The notes under the pieces are model-generated. The model saw only the letters and a program-made list of their open reading frames with translations. It did not search any database and was not told the origin of the DNA. From Aneurinibacillus aneurinilyticus ATCC 12856 (lineage in GTDB: Bacteria; Bacillota; Bacilli; Aneurinibacillales; Aneurinibacillaceae), in the NCBI RefSeq assembly GCF_000466385.1, contig NZ_KE952830.1, positions 1-42,516 of the forward strand: DNA of 42,516 bases, given 5' to 3'. Shown in pieces: positions 17,029 to 25,642 of the stretch (position 1 is the first letter of the stretch; every line of letters begins with the position of its first letter). The position numbers were made by a program, and so were the translations under genes.

Positions 17029-18705
17029 GTGGCAGAGTTACGAAGCAATATGATCAAAAAGGGGTTTGACCGGGCGCCGCACCGGAGCTTACTCCGTGCT
17101 GCAGGCGTTAAAGATGAAGATTTCGATAAACCGTTTATCGCGGTTTGCAACTCTTATATCGATATTGTTCCTGGCCATGTGCACCTACAGGAATTCGGAA
17201 AGCTGGTAAAGGAAGCTATTCGTGAAGCAGGAGGGGTACCGTTCGAATTTAATACGATCGGGGTAGATGATGGGATCGCAATGGGACATATTGGTATGCG
17301 CTACTCCTTGCCAAGCCGTGAAATCATTGCCGATTCCGTAGAAACAGTCGTAGCTGCGCACTGGTTTGACGGGATGGTGTGCATTCCAAATTGCGATAAA
17401 ATTACACCAGGAATGATGATGGCCGCAATGCGTCTGAACATTCCAACTATCTTCGTTAGTGGCGGACCAATGGCAGCAGGTAAAACAAGCGACGGACGTA
17501 AAATTTCCCTGTCTTCCGTATTCGAAGGTGTCGGCGCGCATCAGGCCGGAAAGATCGACGATAACCAGCTCCGGGAGCTTGAACAGTATGGCTGTCCAAC
17601 TTGCGGTTCCTGTTCCGGTATGTTCACTGCCAATTCCATGAACTGTCTGGCAGAAGCGCTGGGCCTTGCACTCCCCGGCAACGGCACGATTCTAGCTACA
17701 GACCCTGCACGTAAAGAATTGGCTAAAAATGCTGCAAAACAATTAATGGAACTTATTAAAATCGATTTAAAGCCGCGTGATATCGTTACAGAAAAAGCAA
17801 TCGACAATGCTTTTGCGCTTGATATGGCGCTCGGTGGTTCCACTAATACAGTGCTGCATACATTGGCGTTAGCCAACGAGGCAGAGATAGACTATCCAAT
17901 TCAGCGCATTAACGAAGTTGCTGCACGTGTTCCGCATCTGTCCAAGCTGGCTCCGGCATCCGACTGGCATATTGAAGACCTGCATGCAGCGGGCGGCGTC
18001 TCTGCGGTACTGAATGAATTATCTAAAAAAGAAGGCGCATTGCATCTTGATGTCAAGACGGTAACTGGTAAAACACTTGGTGAAAATATTGCTGGACACG
18101 ATATTAAAGACAAAAATGTTATTTATCCGATCGACAAACCATACTCCGTAACCGGTGGTCTGGCTGTACTATTCGGTAATCTAGCTCCGGATGGCGCGAT
18201 TATTAAGACAGGGGGCGTTCAGGGCGGCATTACACGTCATGAAGGACCAGCCATCGTCTTCGACTCTCAGGACGAGGCACTTGAAGGAATTGCCAGTGGT
18301 AAGGTAAAGGAAGGCCATGTTGTCATCATTCGTTATGAAGGTCCAAAAGGGGGTCCGGGCATGCCTGAAATGCTGGCTCCAACCTCACAAATTGTTGGCA
18401 TGGGATTAGGTCCAAAAGTAGCGCTAGTAACGGATGGCCGCTTCTCAGGCGCATCACGTGGCTTGTCCATCGGTCATGCTTCTCCAGAAGCCGCAGAAGG
18501 CGGACCGCTTGCATTCGTACAGGATGGCGATCATATTGTAATTGATATTGAAGCCCGTCGCATGGATGCACAAGTATCGGAAGAAGAATGGGCACAGCGT
18601 AAAGCGAACTGGAAAGGCTTTGAACCAAAAGTTAAAACAGGCTATCTTGCCCGTTATTCCAAATTGGTAACTTCAGCCAGCACAGGCGGTATTATGAAAA
18701 TTTAA
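17029..18705 (+). CDS. ilvD: Dihydroxy-acid dehydratase IlvD
   Basis: 558 residues, the normal family length. It dehydrates dihydroxy acids to 2-keto acids in the last shared step of valine, leucine and isoleucine synthesis, using an iron-sulfur cluster. Signature 1 ([12 protein letters not shown]) gives Cys118 and Cys122. [18 protein letters not shown] (190-207) contains the third cluster cysteine. [23 protein letters not shown] is the second family signature. The start is GTG, supported by GGAGGGGTTATT. The other ilv-leu genes are not in the window, so here it is a single-gene unit closed by the terminator at 18722. Confidence 0.97.
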   Translation: MAELRSNMIKKGFDRAPHRSLLRAAGVKDEDFDKPFIAVCNSYIDIVPGHVHLQEFGKLVKEAIREAGGVPFEFNTIGVDDGIAMGHIGMRYSLPSREIIADSVETVVAAHWFDGMVCIPNCDKITPGMMMAAMRLNIPTIFVSGGPMAAGKTSDGRKISLSSVFEGVGAHQAGKIDDNQLRELEQYGCPTCGSCSGMFTANSMNCLAEALGLALPGNGTILATDPARKELAKNAAKQLMELIKIDLKPRDIVTEKAIDNAFALDMALGGSTNTVLHTLALANEAEIDYPIQRINEVAARVPHLSKLAPASDWHIEDLHAAGGVSAVLNELSKKEGALHLDVKTVTGKTLGENIAGHDIKDKNVIYPIDKPYSVTGGLAVLFGNLAPDGAIIKTGGVQGGITRHEGPAIVFDSQDEALEGIASGKVKEGHVVIIRYEGPKGGPGMPEMLAPTSQIVGMGLGPKVALVTDGRFSGASRGLSIGHASPEAAEGGPLAFVQDGDHIVIDIEARRMDAQVSEEEWAQRKANWKGFEPKVKTGYLARYSKLVTSASTGGIMKI

Positions 18706-18721
18706 CTTTCTGCCGATACTA

Positions 18722-18765
18722 TAGATACATAGCTTGCCAAGTCTGGCACTATGTATCTTTTTTAT
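18722..18765 (+). terminator. Terminator of ilvD
   Basis: Arms TAGATACATAG and CTATGTATCT enclose a second short stem (TTGCCA/TGGC) and are followed by TTTTTATTT. Confidence 0.85.
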
Positions 18766-18788
18766 TTCCTTACTAGAGGGGATAAAGA

Positions 18789-19898
18789 ATGAGATATATA
18801 ATTCGAATCCTTAGCATCCTTATGGTATTTTTTTATTTTCAGCTTTTCCCGCAACAAAAGGTAGAAGCGCCTCCCGGCCAGCAGGAGCCTTTCTATGAAG
18901 TGATTGGTGTGCCTGTAAACCATACACAAGAACAATGGCGTGAACAACTACGCCGCTATATTAAATGGAGGGCTTACCCGGAAGGCAAGGAGCCTATTAT
19001 CATCGGTGTACCACAGGTTCCTTATATTCCCACTTATATCCCACTCCCTTTCTATCAACCAGACTCTCTTTCCTTCATTGCTTACAGAAACGGAGACATC
19101 ACGTTTTTCGATCCGAACTGTGCATGCGACGATAATGTAGAAGTAAACCGTATCAAGAACCAAATCGCCTTGCAACGTGCCGGTATGGAAAAACTACTTA
19201 TTGTACGCAGTGCTTTATATCACTACTATTTAGAGCACAAAAAACTGCCGGAAACGCTGGATGGACTAACAGGCCCCTATCCATCCAACTACCTGTCGCA
19301 AATTCCTTTTTCCGTACCAATACATGGCGGAACATCCCTTGCCCTGGAAAACACGGGAATAATCTATCAACCGAAACGCTTGCAGTCAGCGCAAGTGTGG
19401 AAATCGATGAGCGAGGTGCTCCGTATCGGTGGTATGGCGGAACCGAGCATGGCAATCGAACCGCTTGAGATTACCGTTTATGAATCGTCATTCCTCATGC
19501 TCGTAACAAGCGGAGCATACCCGGTACGCTCGTATGAGGTTGGCCTTGGGGCGGAGCAACGCACACCGACAGGGATTTATTCTATCAAGCGAAAAATTAA
19601 CCAACCCATTTCTCAGAGCGGCGTATACGGAACACGCGGCCTTGTTCTTAGCATTACAGACTATGCCATCCATGGCACGAACATGCCAAGCTCTATCGGC
19701 AGGGCCGTATCCAAAGGGTGTATCAGACTGCACAATAATCAGGTGGAAGAATTGTTCAGCATGGTGTCACCAGGCACAAAAGTCACCATTACGAATGATG
19801 CACCTCCTAATTATCGTCATCCAAATGCTCCACCGTTCTATCTAAAGGCGCGCAAGGACGAGGAAACTCCAGGCATAGTGTATCATTGGAAGCACTAA
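18789..19898 (+). CDS. L,D-transpeptidase (YkuD domain) with pseudopilin-like central segment
   Basis: A 369-residue exported protein. It starts with a signal peptide or anchor (IIRILSILMVFFYFQLFPQ). Residues about 120-172 (RIKNQIALQRAGMEKLLIVR, then ALYHYYLEHKKLPETLDGL and YPSNYLSQIP) resemble the region after the N-helix of type II secretion pseudopilins. Residues about 225-345 form the YkuD catalytic domain, with His295 (IHGTNMP) and the Cys311 nucleophile in SKGCIRL. YkuD enzymes form 3-3 cross-links in peptidoglycan or attach proteins to it. The start follows AGAGGGGATAAAGA. The gene is a single unit between the ilvD terminator and the terminator at 19931. Confidence 0.85.
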   Translation: MRYIIRILSILMVFFYFQLFPQQKVEAPPGQQEPFYEVIGVPVNHTQEQWREQLRRYIKWRAYPEGKEPIIIGVPQVPYIPTYIPLPFYQPDSLSFIAYRNGDITFFDPNCACDDNVEVNRIKNQIALQRAGMEKLLIVRSALYHYYLEHKKLPETLDGLTGPYPSNYLSQIPFSVPIHGGTSLALENTGIIYQPKRLQSAQVWKSMSEVLRIGGMAEPSMAIEPLEITVYESSFLMLVTSGAYPVRSYEVGLGAEQRTPTGIYSIKRKINQPISQSGVYGTRGLVLSITDYAIHGTNMPSSIGRAVSKGCIRLHNNQVEELFSMVSPGTKVTITNDAPPNYRHPNAPPFYLKARKDEETPGIVYHWKH

Positions 19899-19928
19899 AT
19901 AACGGAAACAAATCCAGGAGAAAGCAAA

Positions 19929-19993
19929 GAGGGCCGATACAGCTCGTTTCTTCCTAAAGAAGATAAGCGAACAAGTATCAGCCCTTTTATTTT
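19929..19993. terminator. Bidirectional terminator between the L,D-transpeptidase and liaR
   Basis: GGGC-GATAC (19931-19940) pairs with GTATC-GCCC (19975-19984), with an inner short stem, and TTTTATTTT follows on the plus strand. It separates two converging units. Confidence 0.7.
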
Positions 19994-20020
19994 CTATATG
20001 TTTAATCGTTTGATTTCGGA

Positions 20021-20668
20021 TTATTTGCATATTCCATGTCGATGCGCATAAATCGCTGCCTGTGTACGATCCTCCACACCAAGCTTGCTTAAAATATTGC
20101 TAACATGCGTCTTCACTGTTTTAATGCCTATGTAAAGTTCCTCGGCAATTTCCTGATTTGACTTTCCTTCACCAAGCAGGCGCAACACTTCAAGTTCCCG
20201 GTTGGTACATTGCTCATGCAGCGGCGCTTCATCAGCGTTTCGCTGGCGAAAACGCGACATAATTTTGCCGGCCACCTGCGCTTCCAACACCGGCTGTCCG
20301 CGGTGTGCCTGACGAATCGCCTGAGCAATCTCCGGAGCACGCGCCGTTTTCAATAAATAGCTAAACGCTCCTGCTTCAATTACTGGATATACTTTCTCAT
20401 CATCGATAAAGCTAGTCAAGACGATGACCTTGCCTTCCGGGTGAAGCAGCTTCATCCGCCGAGTTGTTTCAATTCCGTCCATCCCGTCCATTACCAGGTC
20501 CATCAAAATGATGTCAGGTTTCGTCTGTTCGGCGATTTTTAGCCCTTCTGCCCCACTGCCTGCTTCGCCAACGATCTCAATATCTTCTTCCGTTGACAAA
20601 AAAGCTACCAGTCCCATTCGGACCATTTCATGATCATCAATTAACAACACTTTAATGGCTTCACTCAT
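20021..20668 (-). CDS. liaR: Response regulator LiaR
   Basis: A 215-residue NarL-type response regulator. The receiver domain has Asp11/Asp12, the phosphorylation site Asp57 (IILMDLVM) and Lys in LLKTARA. The LuxR-type helix-turn-helix runs over about 150-205 (TNRELEVLRLLGEGKSNQEI, then TVKTHVSNILSKLGV). The stretches LTSFIDDEKVYPVIEAGAFS and DRTQAAIYAHRHG are characteristic of LiaR/VraR. It responds to cell-wall antibiotics via LiaS. The start at 20668 follows GGAGGAGATAGC. The kinase frame overlaps the upstream part of this gene's RBS region by a few bases, showing a tight operon liaF-liaS-liaR. Confidence 0.93.
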   Translation of the reverse strand: MSEAIKVLLIDDHEMVRMGLVAFLSTEEDIEIVGEAGSGAEGLKIAEQTKPDIILMDLVMDGMDGIETTRRMKLLHPEGKVIVLTSFIDDEKVYPVIEAGAFSYLLKTARAPEIAQAIRQAHRGQPVLEAQVAGKIMSRFRQRNADEAPLHEQCTNRELEVLRLLGEGKSNQEIAEELYIGIKTVKTHVSNILSKLGVEDRTQAAIYAHRHGICK

Positions 20669-20690
20669 GCTATCTCCTCCGCTTCTCATC

Positions 20691-21785
20691 CTATCCGACA
20701 AACGGAACGGTTACTTCTATCATCGTGCCCCGACCTGGGGCCGAGGATACAACCAACACGCCGCCAATCTCTGCAACACGTTCTTCCATCAACTTCATAC
20801 CATAGGACGATGACTTCTTCTCTTCTCCCTCGGCGAAACCGACGCCATCATCCGTTATTCTAAGCCTCATTTGATTGTGCATTTGTACCAGTTTCACTTC
20901 TACCTTTGTCGCCCGGGCATGACGAAGTGCATTGGATATGGCTTCCTGAAGAATACGGAATAGATGGTCTTCCATTCCTTTTGAAAGAGCCGGAACCTCA
21001 TCAATTTGCCAGGAGAAAGCAAGAGAATGCTTTGCTTCCAATTCGATAAGCAGGCCCTCGATTCCTTCCCTAAGCGACTTTCCTTCCAATTGTGTAGGTC
21101 TAAGATGCAAGAGCAGCGCGCGCATCTCAGATTGAGCGGCAGCGGCCATCTCTTCTACCAGTTCTACCTGTCGGCTTGCTTTCTCCGGATTTTGGCTTAA
21201 CGTCCGTTTTACTGCAGCCATCGTCATGGAGATAGCAAACAATTGCTGACTCACCGCATCGTGCAACTCTCGTGCCAGACGCTGACGTTCTTCTGTTACC
21301 GCCGACTGCTTCACCTGCTCTGTAAGCTCAGCATTGTGAGCGGAAAGCCGTTGCAGGGAGATAACCTGCTGTTGAAAGCGAATGGTCATTTCATTTAATC
21401 TCTCACCCAACATGCCAATTTCGTCCTCTCCTAAATACGGAACACGAGTCGACAAGTTTCCCCTTTCAATCATCATGGCGGATTGAAGCAGTATTTCCAC
21501 TCTTTTTTTCATCAAATTTCCATAAATATATCCGACACTTACACCGATTAAACCGGCGACAAGACACAGAAATAAAAGCATGAGGAAAGCGAACAATAGC
21601 CCGGGAAATACAGGGAGGCTCCAGTCCATCTTAGCGAGCACCCACTGTCGTAGTGTCGGTACGGCCGTCATCTCATACCAGATAAAGAAAAAGACAACAC
21701 TCCCTACACTCGCAGCACCTACGCTGCCCCAAAGGGACTGTCGCATAAATTGCCATTGAATGTTGGCCAGCTTACGCTCTGACAC
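20691..21785 (-). CDS. liaS: Sensor histidine kinase LiaS
   Basis: A 364-residue membrane kinase. It has two membrane segments (about 20-37 and 62-88) with a short extracytoplasmic loop typical of intramembrane-sensing kinases. A HAMP domain (about 88-140) and a HisKA_3 dimerisation domain with phospho-acceptor His175 (RLARELHDAVSQQL) follow. The HATPase domain has DDGVGFAEG and SSYGMKLMEERVAEIGG. The start is GTG at 21785, with GGGGAGGAGTACA upstream. The stop codon lies 22 bases before liaR. Together with LiaF it forms the LiaFSR envelope-stress system. Confidence 0.93.
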   Translation of the reverse strand: MSERKLANIQWQFMRQSLWGSVGAASVGSVVFFFIWYEMTAVPTLRQWVLAKMDWSLPVFPGLLFAFLMLLFLCLVAGLIGVSVGYIYGNLMKKRVEILLQSAMMIERGNLSTRVPYLGEDEIGMLGERLNEMTIRFQQQVISLQRLSAHNAELTEQVKQSAVTEERQRLARELHDAVSQQLFAISMTMAAVKRTLSQNPEKASRQVELVEEMAAAAQSEMRALLLHLRPTQLEGKSLREGIEGLLIELEAKHSLAFSWQIDEVPALSKGMEDHLFRILQEAISNALRHARATKVEVKLVQMHNQMRLRITDDGVGFAEGEEKKSSSYGMKLMEERVAEIGGVLVVSSAPGRGTMIEVTVPFVG

Positions 21786-21797
21786 TGTACTCCTCCC

Positions 21798-22610
21798 CTA
21801 TAGCTGAATGACGTCAATATCACCGATGAGCAAACTCACAACAAGCCTTACCCGTTTGCCTGAATCATGATAACCCGAAGTTGAAAGTGTCATGCTGCGG
21901 TTGATTCCTCCCTGTTTGTTTCCAAACACGTCAATATCACCGAAATTAACGTTTGCTGTCAGCGAAATATCCAAGTCATATGGTACGTAAATATCTACAT
22001 CCCCGATCCAGCCGTTAATAATAATAATTGTTTCACCATCTCGAATATAGGCGCGCGACAAATCGATTTTTACGTCGCCAATACCGTGCCATACATTCAT
22101 ATCTTGCAATTCCCAGCGACTTCCAGTCAAAAATAAATTTCCGATAAGCGAGTGCTTATGCTGCGGGGAATGGAGTGAATACATTCTCCTGAACGCTTCG
22201 TCGTATTCTTTCGCATCCTCCGAGCGATGCTCCGGCTTGGTGGAAGAAGAAGGAGGTTTTTCCCTTACTGGCTTTGACGGTACTTCAACCTCAATTTCTT
22301 TATTTTTTCTTTTAATTAAACGGTAACCAAAATAAATGAACAGAAGAGAAAGCGTAAAACCGATGACACGTCCCGGATCGATGCCCAGCCAATATGCCAG
22401 AAAACTGGTTACGCCGATAAACATCAAAAATCCGCCGCCAATCCGCCTGCCTCGCTGCAACGATTTAAGTCCAAGATATAGAAAAAGAAACGGAAAGAGG
22501 CCCGCGGGGTTAAAATCTCTAAACCCCAGCATGTCAAATAAAATGCCGACGCCGGCAAAAATAATCGCAATTCCAAACAAATATGAGAACAGTCGCGATC
22601 CTCCCGCCAT
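21798..22610 (-). CDS. liaF: LiaF, negative regulator of the LiaSR system
   Basis: A 270-residue membrane protein. The N-terminal half has four hydrophobic segments (FSYLFGIAIIFAGVGILF onward, to about residue 105). A charged linker follows (VPSKPVREKPPSSSTKPEHR). The C-terminal LiaF domain has repeated beta patterns: GIGDVKIDLSRAYIRDGE, GWIGDVDIYVPYDLDISL, NFGDIDVFGNKQGG and GDIDVIQL. LiaF keeps LiaS inactive without envelope stress. The start at 22610 follows GGGAGGTGGGGAA. The liaIH genes that precede liaGFSR in B. subtilis are not present upstream. Confidence 0.9.
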   Translation of the reverse strand: MAGGSRLFSYLFGIAIIFAGVGILFDMLGFRDFNPAGLFPFLFLYLGLKSLQRGRRIGGGFLMFIGVTSFLAYWLGIDPGRVIGFTLSLLFIYFGYRLIKRKNKEIEVEVPSKPVREKPPSSSTKPEHRSEDAKEYDEAFRRMYSLHSPQHKHSLIGNLFLTGSRWELQDMNVWHGIGDVKIDLSRAYIRDGETIIIINGWIGDVDIYVPYDLDISLTANVNFGDIDVFGNKQGGINRSMTLSTSGYHDSGKRVRLVVSLLIGDIDVIQL

Positions 22611-22650
22611 TTCCCCACCTCCCAAGCATAATACATACACCACTTTCATA

Positions 22651-22703
22651 AAGCAAAACCCCCATCAGTGAAGGTTTTCTTCATTCCTTGCTGATGGTCG
22701 GTT
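22651..22703 (-). terminator. Terminator-like hairpin in front of liaF (possible attenuator)
   Basis: On the minus strand AACC-GA-CCATCAG pairs with CTGATGG-G-GGTT, with an inner AAGG/CCTT stem, followed by TTTTGCTTT. It ends about 40 bases before the liaF start. If transcription starts upstream it would act as an attenuator. Otherwise it ends a separate small RNA, and liaF would use the weak promoter TTGCTT-17-TATTAT just after it. Confidence 0.6.
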
Positions 22704-22794
22704 ACGCTTATCGGGGTCTTAAGGACAATTCTCTCCCACACAGCACACATGAAGTAGGATTTTACTGCCCGTCAAACCGGGATAAAATATGAAA
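22704..22794 (-). ncRNA. Candidate structured leader or small RNA between feo and lia
   Basis: This is the 91 bases between two leftward terminators. I see a CCCG/CGGG hairpin, a TCCTAC/GTGGGA pairing (six base pairs including one G-U) and a near-palindrome GTCCTTAAGAC, then the hairpin at 22651-22703. No open frame with an RBS is visible. I cannot match it to a known riboswitch or sRNA family, and no strong promoter is evident. Confidence 0.3.
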
Positions 22795-22831
22795 GATAAA
22801 AATAGCCATAGCCGAAACTCCGGACTATGGC
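22791..22831 (-). terminator. Second leftward terminator in the feo-lia gap
   Basis: GCCATAG and CTATGGC arms (22825-22831 and 22805-22811) enclose TCCGGAGTTTCGG and are followed on the minus strand by TATTTTTATC. It follows the feo operon terminator by about 115 bases, although there is no gene between. Confidence 0.7.
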
Positions 22832-22948
22832 CGACATGCACGGTCTGATTCTTCTTTTCTTATCTTAGCCCGCTTCCCTTTCAAGTAAAACTGGCTATAG
22901 ATTGGTTTTATCTCCGTCTTGAGGCGGAGACATTCCTCTTCACAACAA

Positions 22949-22990
22949 AAAAGTTTAAGCGTTTCCTAATCGAAACGCTTAAACTTTTAT
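22949..22990 (-). terminator. Terminator of the feo operon
   Basis: AAAGTTTAAGCGTTTC and its perfect complement flank a six-base loop, with a T-run (TTTTTTG) on the minus strand. It lies 13 bases after the stop codon at 23003. A smaller inverted repeat (TCTCCG/CGGAGA) lies just beyond, near 22911-22930. Confidence 0.9.
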
Positions 22991-23002
22991 CCGTTTCTCT
23001 CC

Positions 23003-23161
23003 TTATTTTACTTCCATACTCCTGTCATCGCAAGCCGTTTGACAGCTCTTACGCGATGCACACCCAGCACATTGCCCCTGCTTACTTTTTTTCACGAAGC
23101 GGAATAGCGACCAGCCGGCATATCCAAAAATTCCAGCACCGATAATAATATTAGCCAACAT
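23003..23161 (-). CDS. FeoB-associated Cys-rich membrane protein
   Basis: A 52-residue protein with one N-terminal membrane helix (LANIIIGAGIFGYAGWSLFRF). A short basic/Cys-rich tail follows, with C-x2-C (CAGC) and two further cysteines (SCQTAC). This is the typical small protein at the end of Firmicute feo operons. Its role is probably to assist FeoB or handle Fe(II), but it is not well defined. The start at 23161 follows AAAGGGGATGTTTAT; an in-frame ATG at 23188 has no RBS. It is the last gene of the feoA-feoB operon and lies before a strong terminator. Confidence 0.88.
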   Translation of the reverse strand: MLANIIIGAGIFGYAGWSLFRFVKKSKQGQCAGCASRKSCQTACDDRSMEVK

Positions 23162-23223
23162 ATAAACATCCCCTTTATTCCGGTCCAACGGGCAGCAGTC
23201 CCCCCGCTGATAGAAGTTTTACT

Positions 23224-25233
23224 TTATTGAAATCCGAGCAGTTTACCCCCCTGATAGATAATCACTGAAATCAAATAGGCAATTGCAAGAGCATAGCCGA
23301 TAGAAAACCACATCCAGCGTGGGGAACCGGATTCTTTACGAATAACTCCCACCGTGGCAATACACGGTACATAAAGCAGGATAAACGCCATAAAGCTGTA
23401 TGCCTGAAGCGCCGTAAAATGTCCGGCAAGCAGTCCTTGCAGCGTCGTTGTATCCGGTGCGGCATAAATAATGTTCATGGACGCCACCACGACCTCTTTC
23501 GCCAAAAAACCTGTCAACAGTGCAGCTCCTGCTTCCCACGTTCCGAAACCAAGCGGGATGAGCAACGGAGCCAGTACACCGCCAATCATTGCTAGGAAGC
23601 TCTCTTGCATATCTACGCCAAGCCCACCGGGTCCCGCATAACTCAAAAACCAAATGACAACGGAGCCGCCAAAAATAAGCGTTCCCGCTTTACGAACAAA
23701 GCCCTTTCCTTTCTCCCACGTACTGCGGAGCAGTGTACGTCCCTGCGGAAAACGATAGGGAGGCAGTTCTATCAAGAACATGGACCCTTCTTGTTTCAGA
23801 ATCGTACCGGAAAACAGCTTGGCCAACAGAAGTGCCACTACGACGCCAAGTACATACATCGATAAGACGACAAGCGCCTCGTTTTTCACAAAGAAAATAC
23901 CTACAAACAAGCTGTACACCGGAAGACGGGCTGAGCAGGACATAAGTGGCGTTAGCAGAATCGTCAGGAGCCTCTCTTTTGGCTGTTCGATTGTCCGTGC
24001 TGCCATAACGCCCGGCACATTACAACCAAAACCGATAATCATCGGAATGAAGGCTTTTCCATTCAAGCCAATTGCCTGCATCAACCGATCCATTACCATA
24101 GCCACACGGGCCATATAACCGGAGTCTTCAATAAATGAAATCAGAAAAAACAAGATAAAGATCTGTGGAATGAATACAAGCACGCCACCAACTCCGGTTA
24201 CAATACCATCAAGCACAGCCGCCCTAATAAACGCAGAAGCGCCAACAGCATACAGCGCATTCGACAAAGTATCTCTCACAGGTCCTGTAATAAATCCATC
24301 CAGCCAATCGGACAGTGGTGTTCCCAGCCAATCAAACGTTAGCTTAAACGTAAAAAACATCAGAAGCAAAAATATTGGTATTCCAAACCAGCTATGGGTC
24401 GTAATCCGATCAATACGTTCCGATAATGTGTAATCTATATGTTTAGTACGCGTAATTACCTGTTCACAAATGCCTAAGATGAATCGACTGCGCACATGCC
24501 GAATGTGATGCGGTAACGAAGAAGCTCCTGCTTCCTGGCATACAGCTCTCTCCGTTTCCTGAGCAAGCGCCGTCAATCGCTCATAATCAACATGCTTTTC
24601 CAAACGTTTACATACAACCGTATTTCCTTCAAAAAATTGCAGGGCCATCCAGCGTTTCGGCAACTCGAAAGACTCTGGCAGAAGAGAGCCCAGTTCATGG
24701 ATCGCTTTTTCCAGTGTCGCTCCATAATCAATATGTAGTGGCTCTGATTTTACATCCGATCCTTTGGCAAGAAATGCTTCCAATTCATCGCAGCCCTTCC
24801 CGCTCCTGGCAACAATCGGCAACACGGGAATTCCAAGCAACGAGGCCAGCTGCTGTTCATCAACGATATAGCCCCGTCCCCTGGCTACATCCGTCATGTT
24901 CAATCCCATAATAATCGGTTTGCCATATTCGAGAAGCTGTACAGTCAAATACAGATTACGCTCTAATTGTGAGGCATCAACAATATTTAAAATGGAGGAG
25001 AATTCTTCAGAAAGCAGAAACTGTGTTGCCACACCTTCATCTTGTGAAAGTGGATTAAGTGAATAAATTCCGGGCAAATCAATTAATTGTCCCCGTTTGC
25101 TTTTTAGTACGCCTACTTTTTTTTCAACCGTAACACCTGTCCAGTTTCCTACGTATTCGTAAGAACCTGTAAGAATGTTAAACAAAGAAGTTTTTCCGGT
25201 ATTCGGATTCCCGGCTAATGCTATATTCATCAT
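23224..25233 (-). CDS. feoB: Ferrous iron transporter FeoB
   Basis: A 669-residue Fe(II) permease. The N-terminal G-domain has G1 GNPNTGKTS (8-16), the switch threonines in WTGVTVEKK, G3 DLPG (52-55) and G4 NMTD (about 111-114). A helical GDI-like region follows, then a membrane domain with Gate-like motifs FGCNVPGVMAARTIE and FLAKEVVVASMNIIYA. The length is slightly below the 700-770 of many FeoB proteins. The start at 25233 overlaps the feoA stop codon as ATGA, a sign of translational coupling. GGTGGAGGC upstream is the RBS. Confidence 0.95.
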   Translation of the reverse strand: MMNIALAGNPNTGKTSLFNILTGSYEYVGNWTGVTVEKKVGVLKSKRGQLIDLPGIYSLNPLSQDEGVATQFLLSEEFSSILNIVDASQLERNLYLTVQLLEYGKPIIMGLNMTDVARGRGYIVDEQQLASLLGIPVLPIVARSGKGCDELEAFLAKGSDVKSEPLHIDYGATLEKAIHELGSLLPESFELPKRWMALQFFEGNTVVCKRLEKHVDYERLTALAQETERAVCQEAGASSLPHHIRHVRSRFILGICEQVITRTKHIDYTLSERIDRITTHSWFGIPIFLLLMFFTFKLTFDWLGTPLSDWLDGFITGPVRDTLSNALYAVGASAFIRAAVLDGIVTGVGGVLVFIPQIFILFFLISFIEDSGYMARVAMVMDRLMQAIGLNGKAFIPMIIGFGCNVPGVMAARTIEQPKERLLTILLTPLMSCSARLPVYSLFVGIFFVKNEALVVLSMYVLGVVVALLLAKLFSGTILKQEGSMFLIELPPYRFPQGRTLLRSTWEKGKGFVRKAGTLIFGGSVVIWFLSYAGPGGLGVDMQESFLAMIGGVLAPLLIPLGFGTWEAGAALLTGFLAKEVVVASMNIIYAAPDTTTLQGLLAGHFTALQAYSFMAFILLYVPCIATVGVIRKESGSPRWMWFSIGYALAIAYLISVIIYQGGKLLGFQ

Positions 25234-25457
25234 ACAGCCTCCACCCGGATAGCACTTGCTTCCCGGCGGCGGATGCCAATCCATTGTCCGCCTGCCTCAA
25301 GCGTCATCGGTCCACCGAATGGCAGAATGCGTTTTATACAAACTACGGTTCCTTCCATAATCCCCAGGTCAAGCAGGCGGCGGCGTACATTTTCCGCCAT
25401 ATTTGTCGTACCGGTAATTTTCACTTTCTCTCCCGGTTTGATATCGGTTAAACACAT
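25230..25457 (-). CDS. feoA: Ferrous iron transport protein FeoA
   Basis: A 75-residue SH3-like protein that supports FeoB activity. The pattern ENVRRRLLDLGIMEGTVVCIKRILPFGGPMTLE, followed by the REASAIRVE end, is typical of FeoA. The start follows GGAAAGGAT. It leads the feoA-feoB-Cys-rich operon, and the stop codon overlaps the feoB start. Confidence 0.93.
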   Translation of the reverse strand: MCLTDIKPGEKVKITGTTNMAENVRRRLLDLGIMEGTVVCIKRILPFGGPMTLEAGGQWIGIRRREASAIRVEAV

Positions 25458-25510
25458 ATCCTTTCCCCCGATCCAAGCATCTCTCTATCTTTTTCTTTTG
25501 CCGTTTTCGT

Positions 25511-25525
25511 TGATAGTAATTATCA
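25511..25525. promoter_or_regulatory. Fur box upstream of feoA
   Basis: TGATAGTAATTATCA is a 7-1-7 inverted repeat and matches the Bacillus Fur consensus TGATAATNATTATCA at all but one base of the arms. It sits 11 bases downstream of the feoA -10, covering the expected transcription start, so iron-bound Fur would block transcription. Confidence 0.8.
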
Positions 25526-25536
25526 TTTTTATTTTG

Positions 25537-25565
25537 ATTATATGCAGTAAATAAGCGTACGTAAA
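25537..25565 (-). promoter_or_regulatory. Sigma-A promoter of feoA
   Basis: On the minus strand the -35 is TTTACG (25560-25565) and the -10 is a perfect TATAAT (25537-25542), with 17 bases between them. It is directly upstream of the Fur box. Confidence 0.75.
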
Positions 25566-25595
25566 CTATTATTCGCAAAAAATAATTACCAAATA

Positions 25596-25629
25596 GAAAA
25601 AAGGGAACGCGCAAGACCGCTGCTCCCTT
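25596..25629 (-). terminator. Terminator of the dehydrogenase gene
   Basis: An imperfect stem AAGGGAGCAGCG / CGCGTTCCCTT is followed by a T-run on the minus strand, starting 14 bases after the stop codon at 25643. It lies just upstream of the feoA promoter. Confidence 0.75.
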
Positions 25630-25642
25630 CTATAATTTCCAT

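Noticed and set aside
22704-22794. Identification of the feo-lia RNA as a named family (c-di-GMP riboswitch or 6S RNA)
   Set aside because: The conserved core sequences of these classes are absent, so it was kept as an unclassified candidate.
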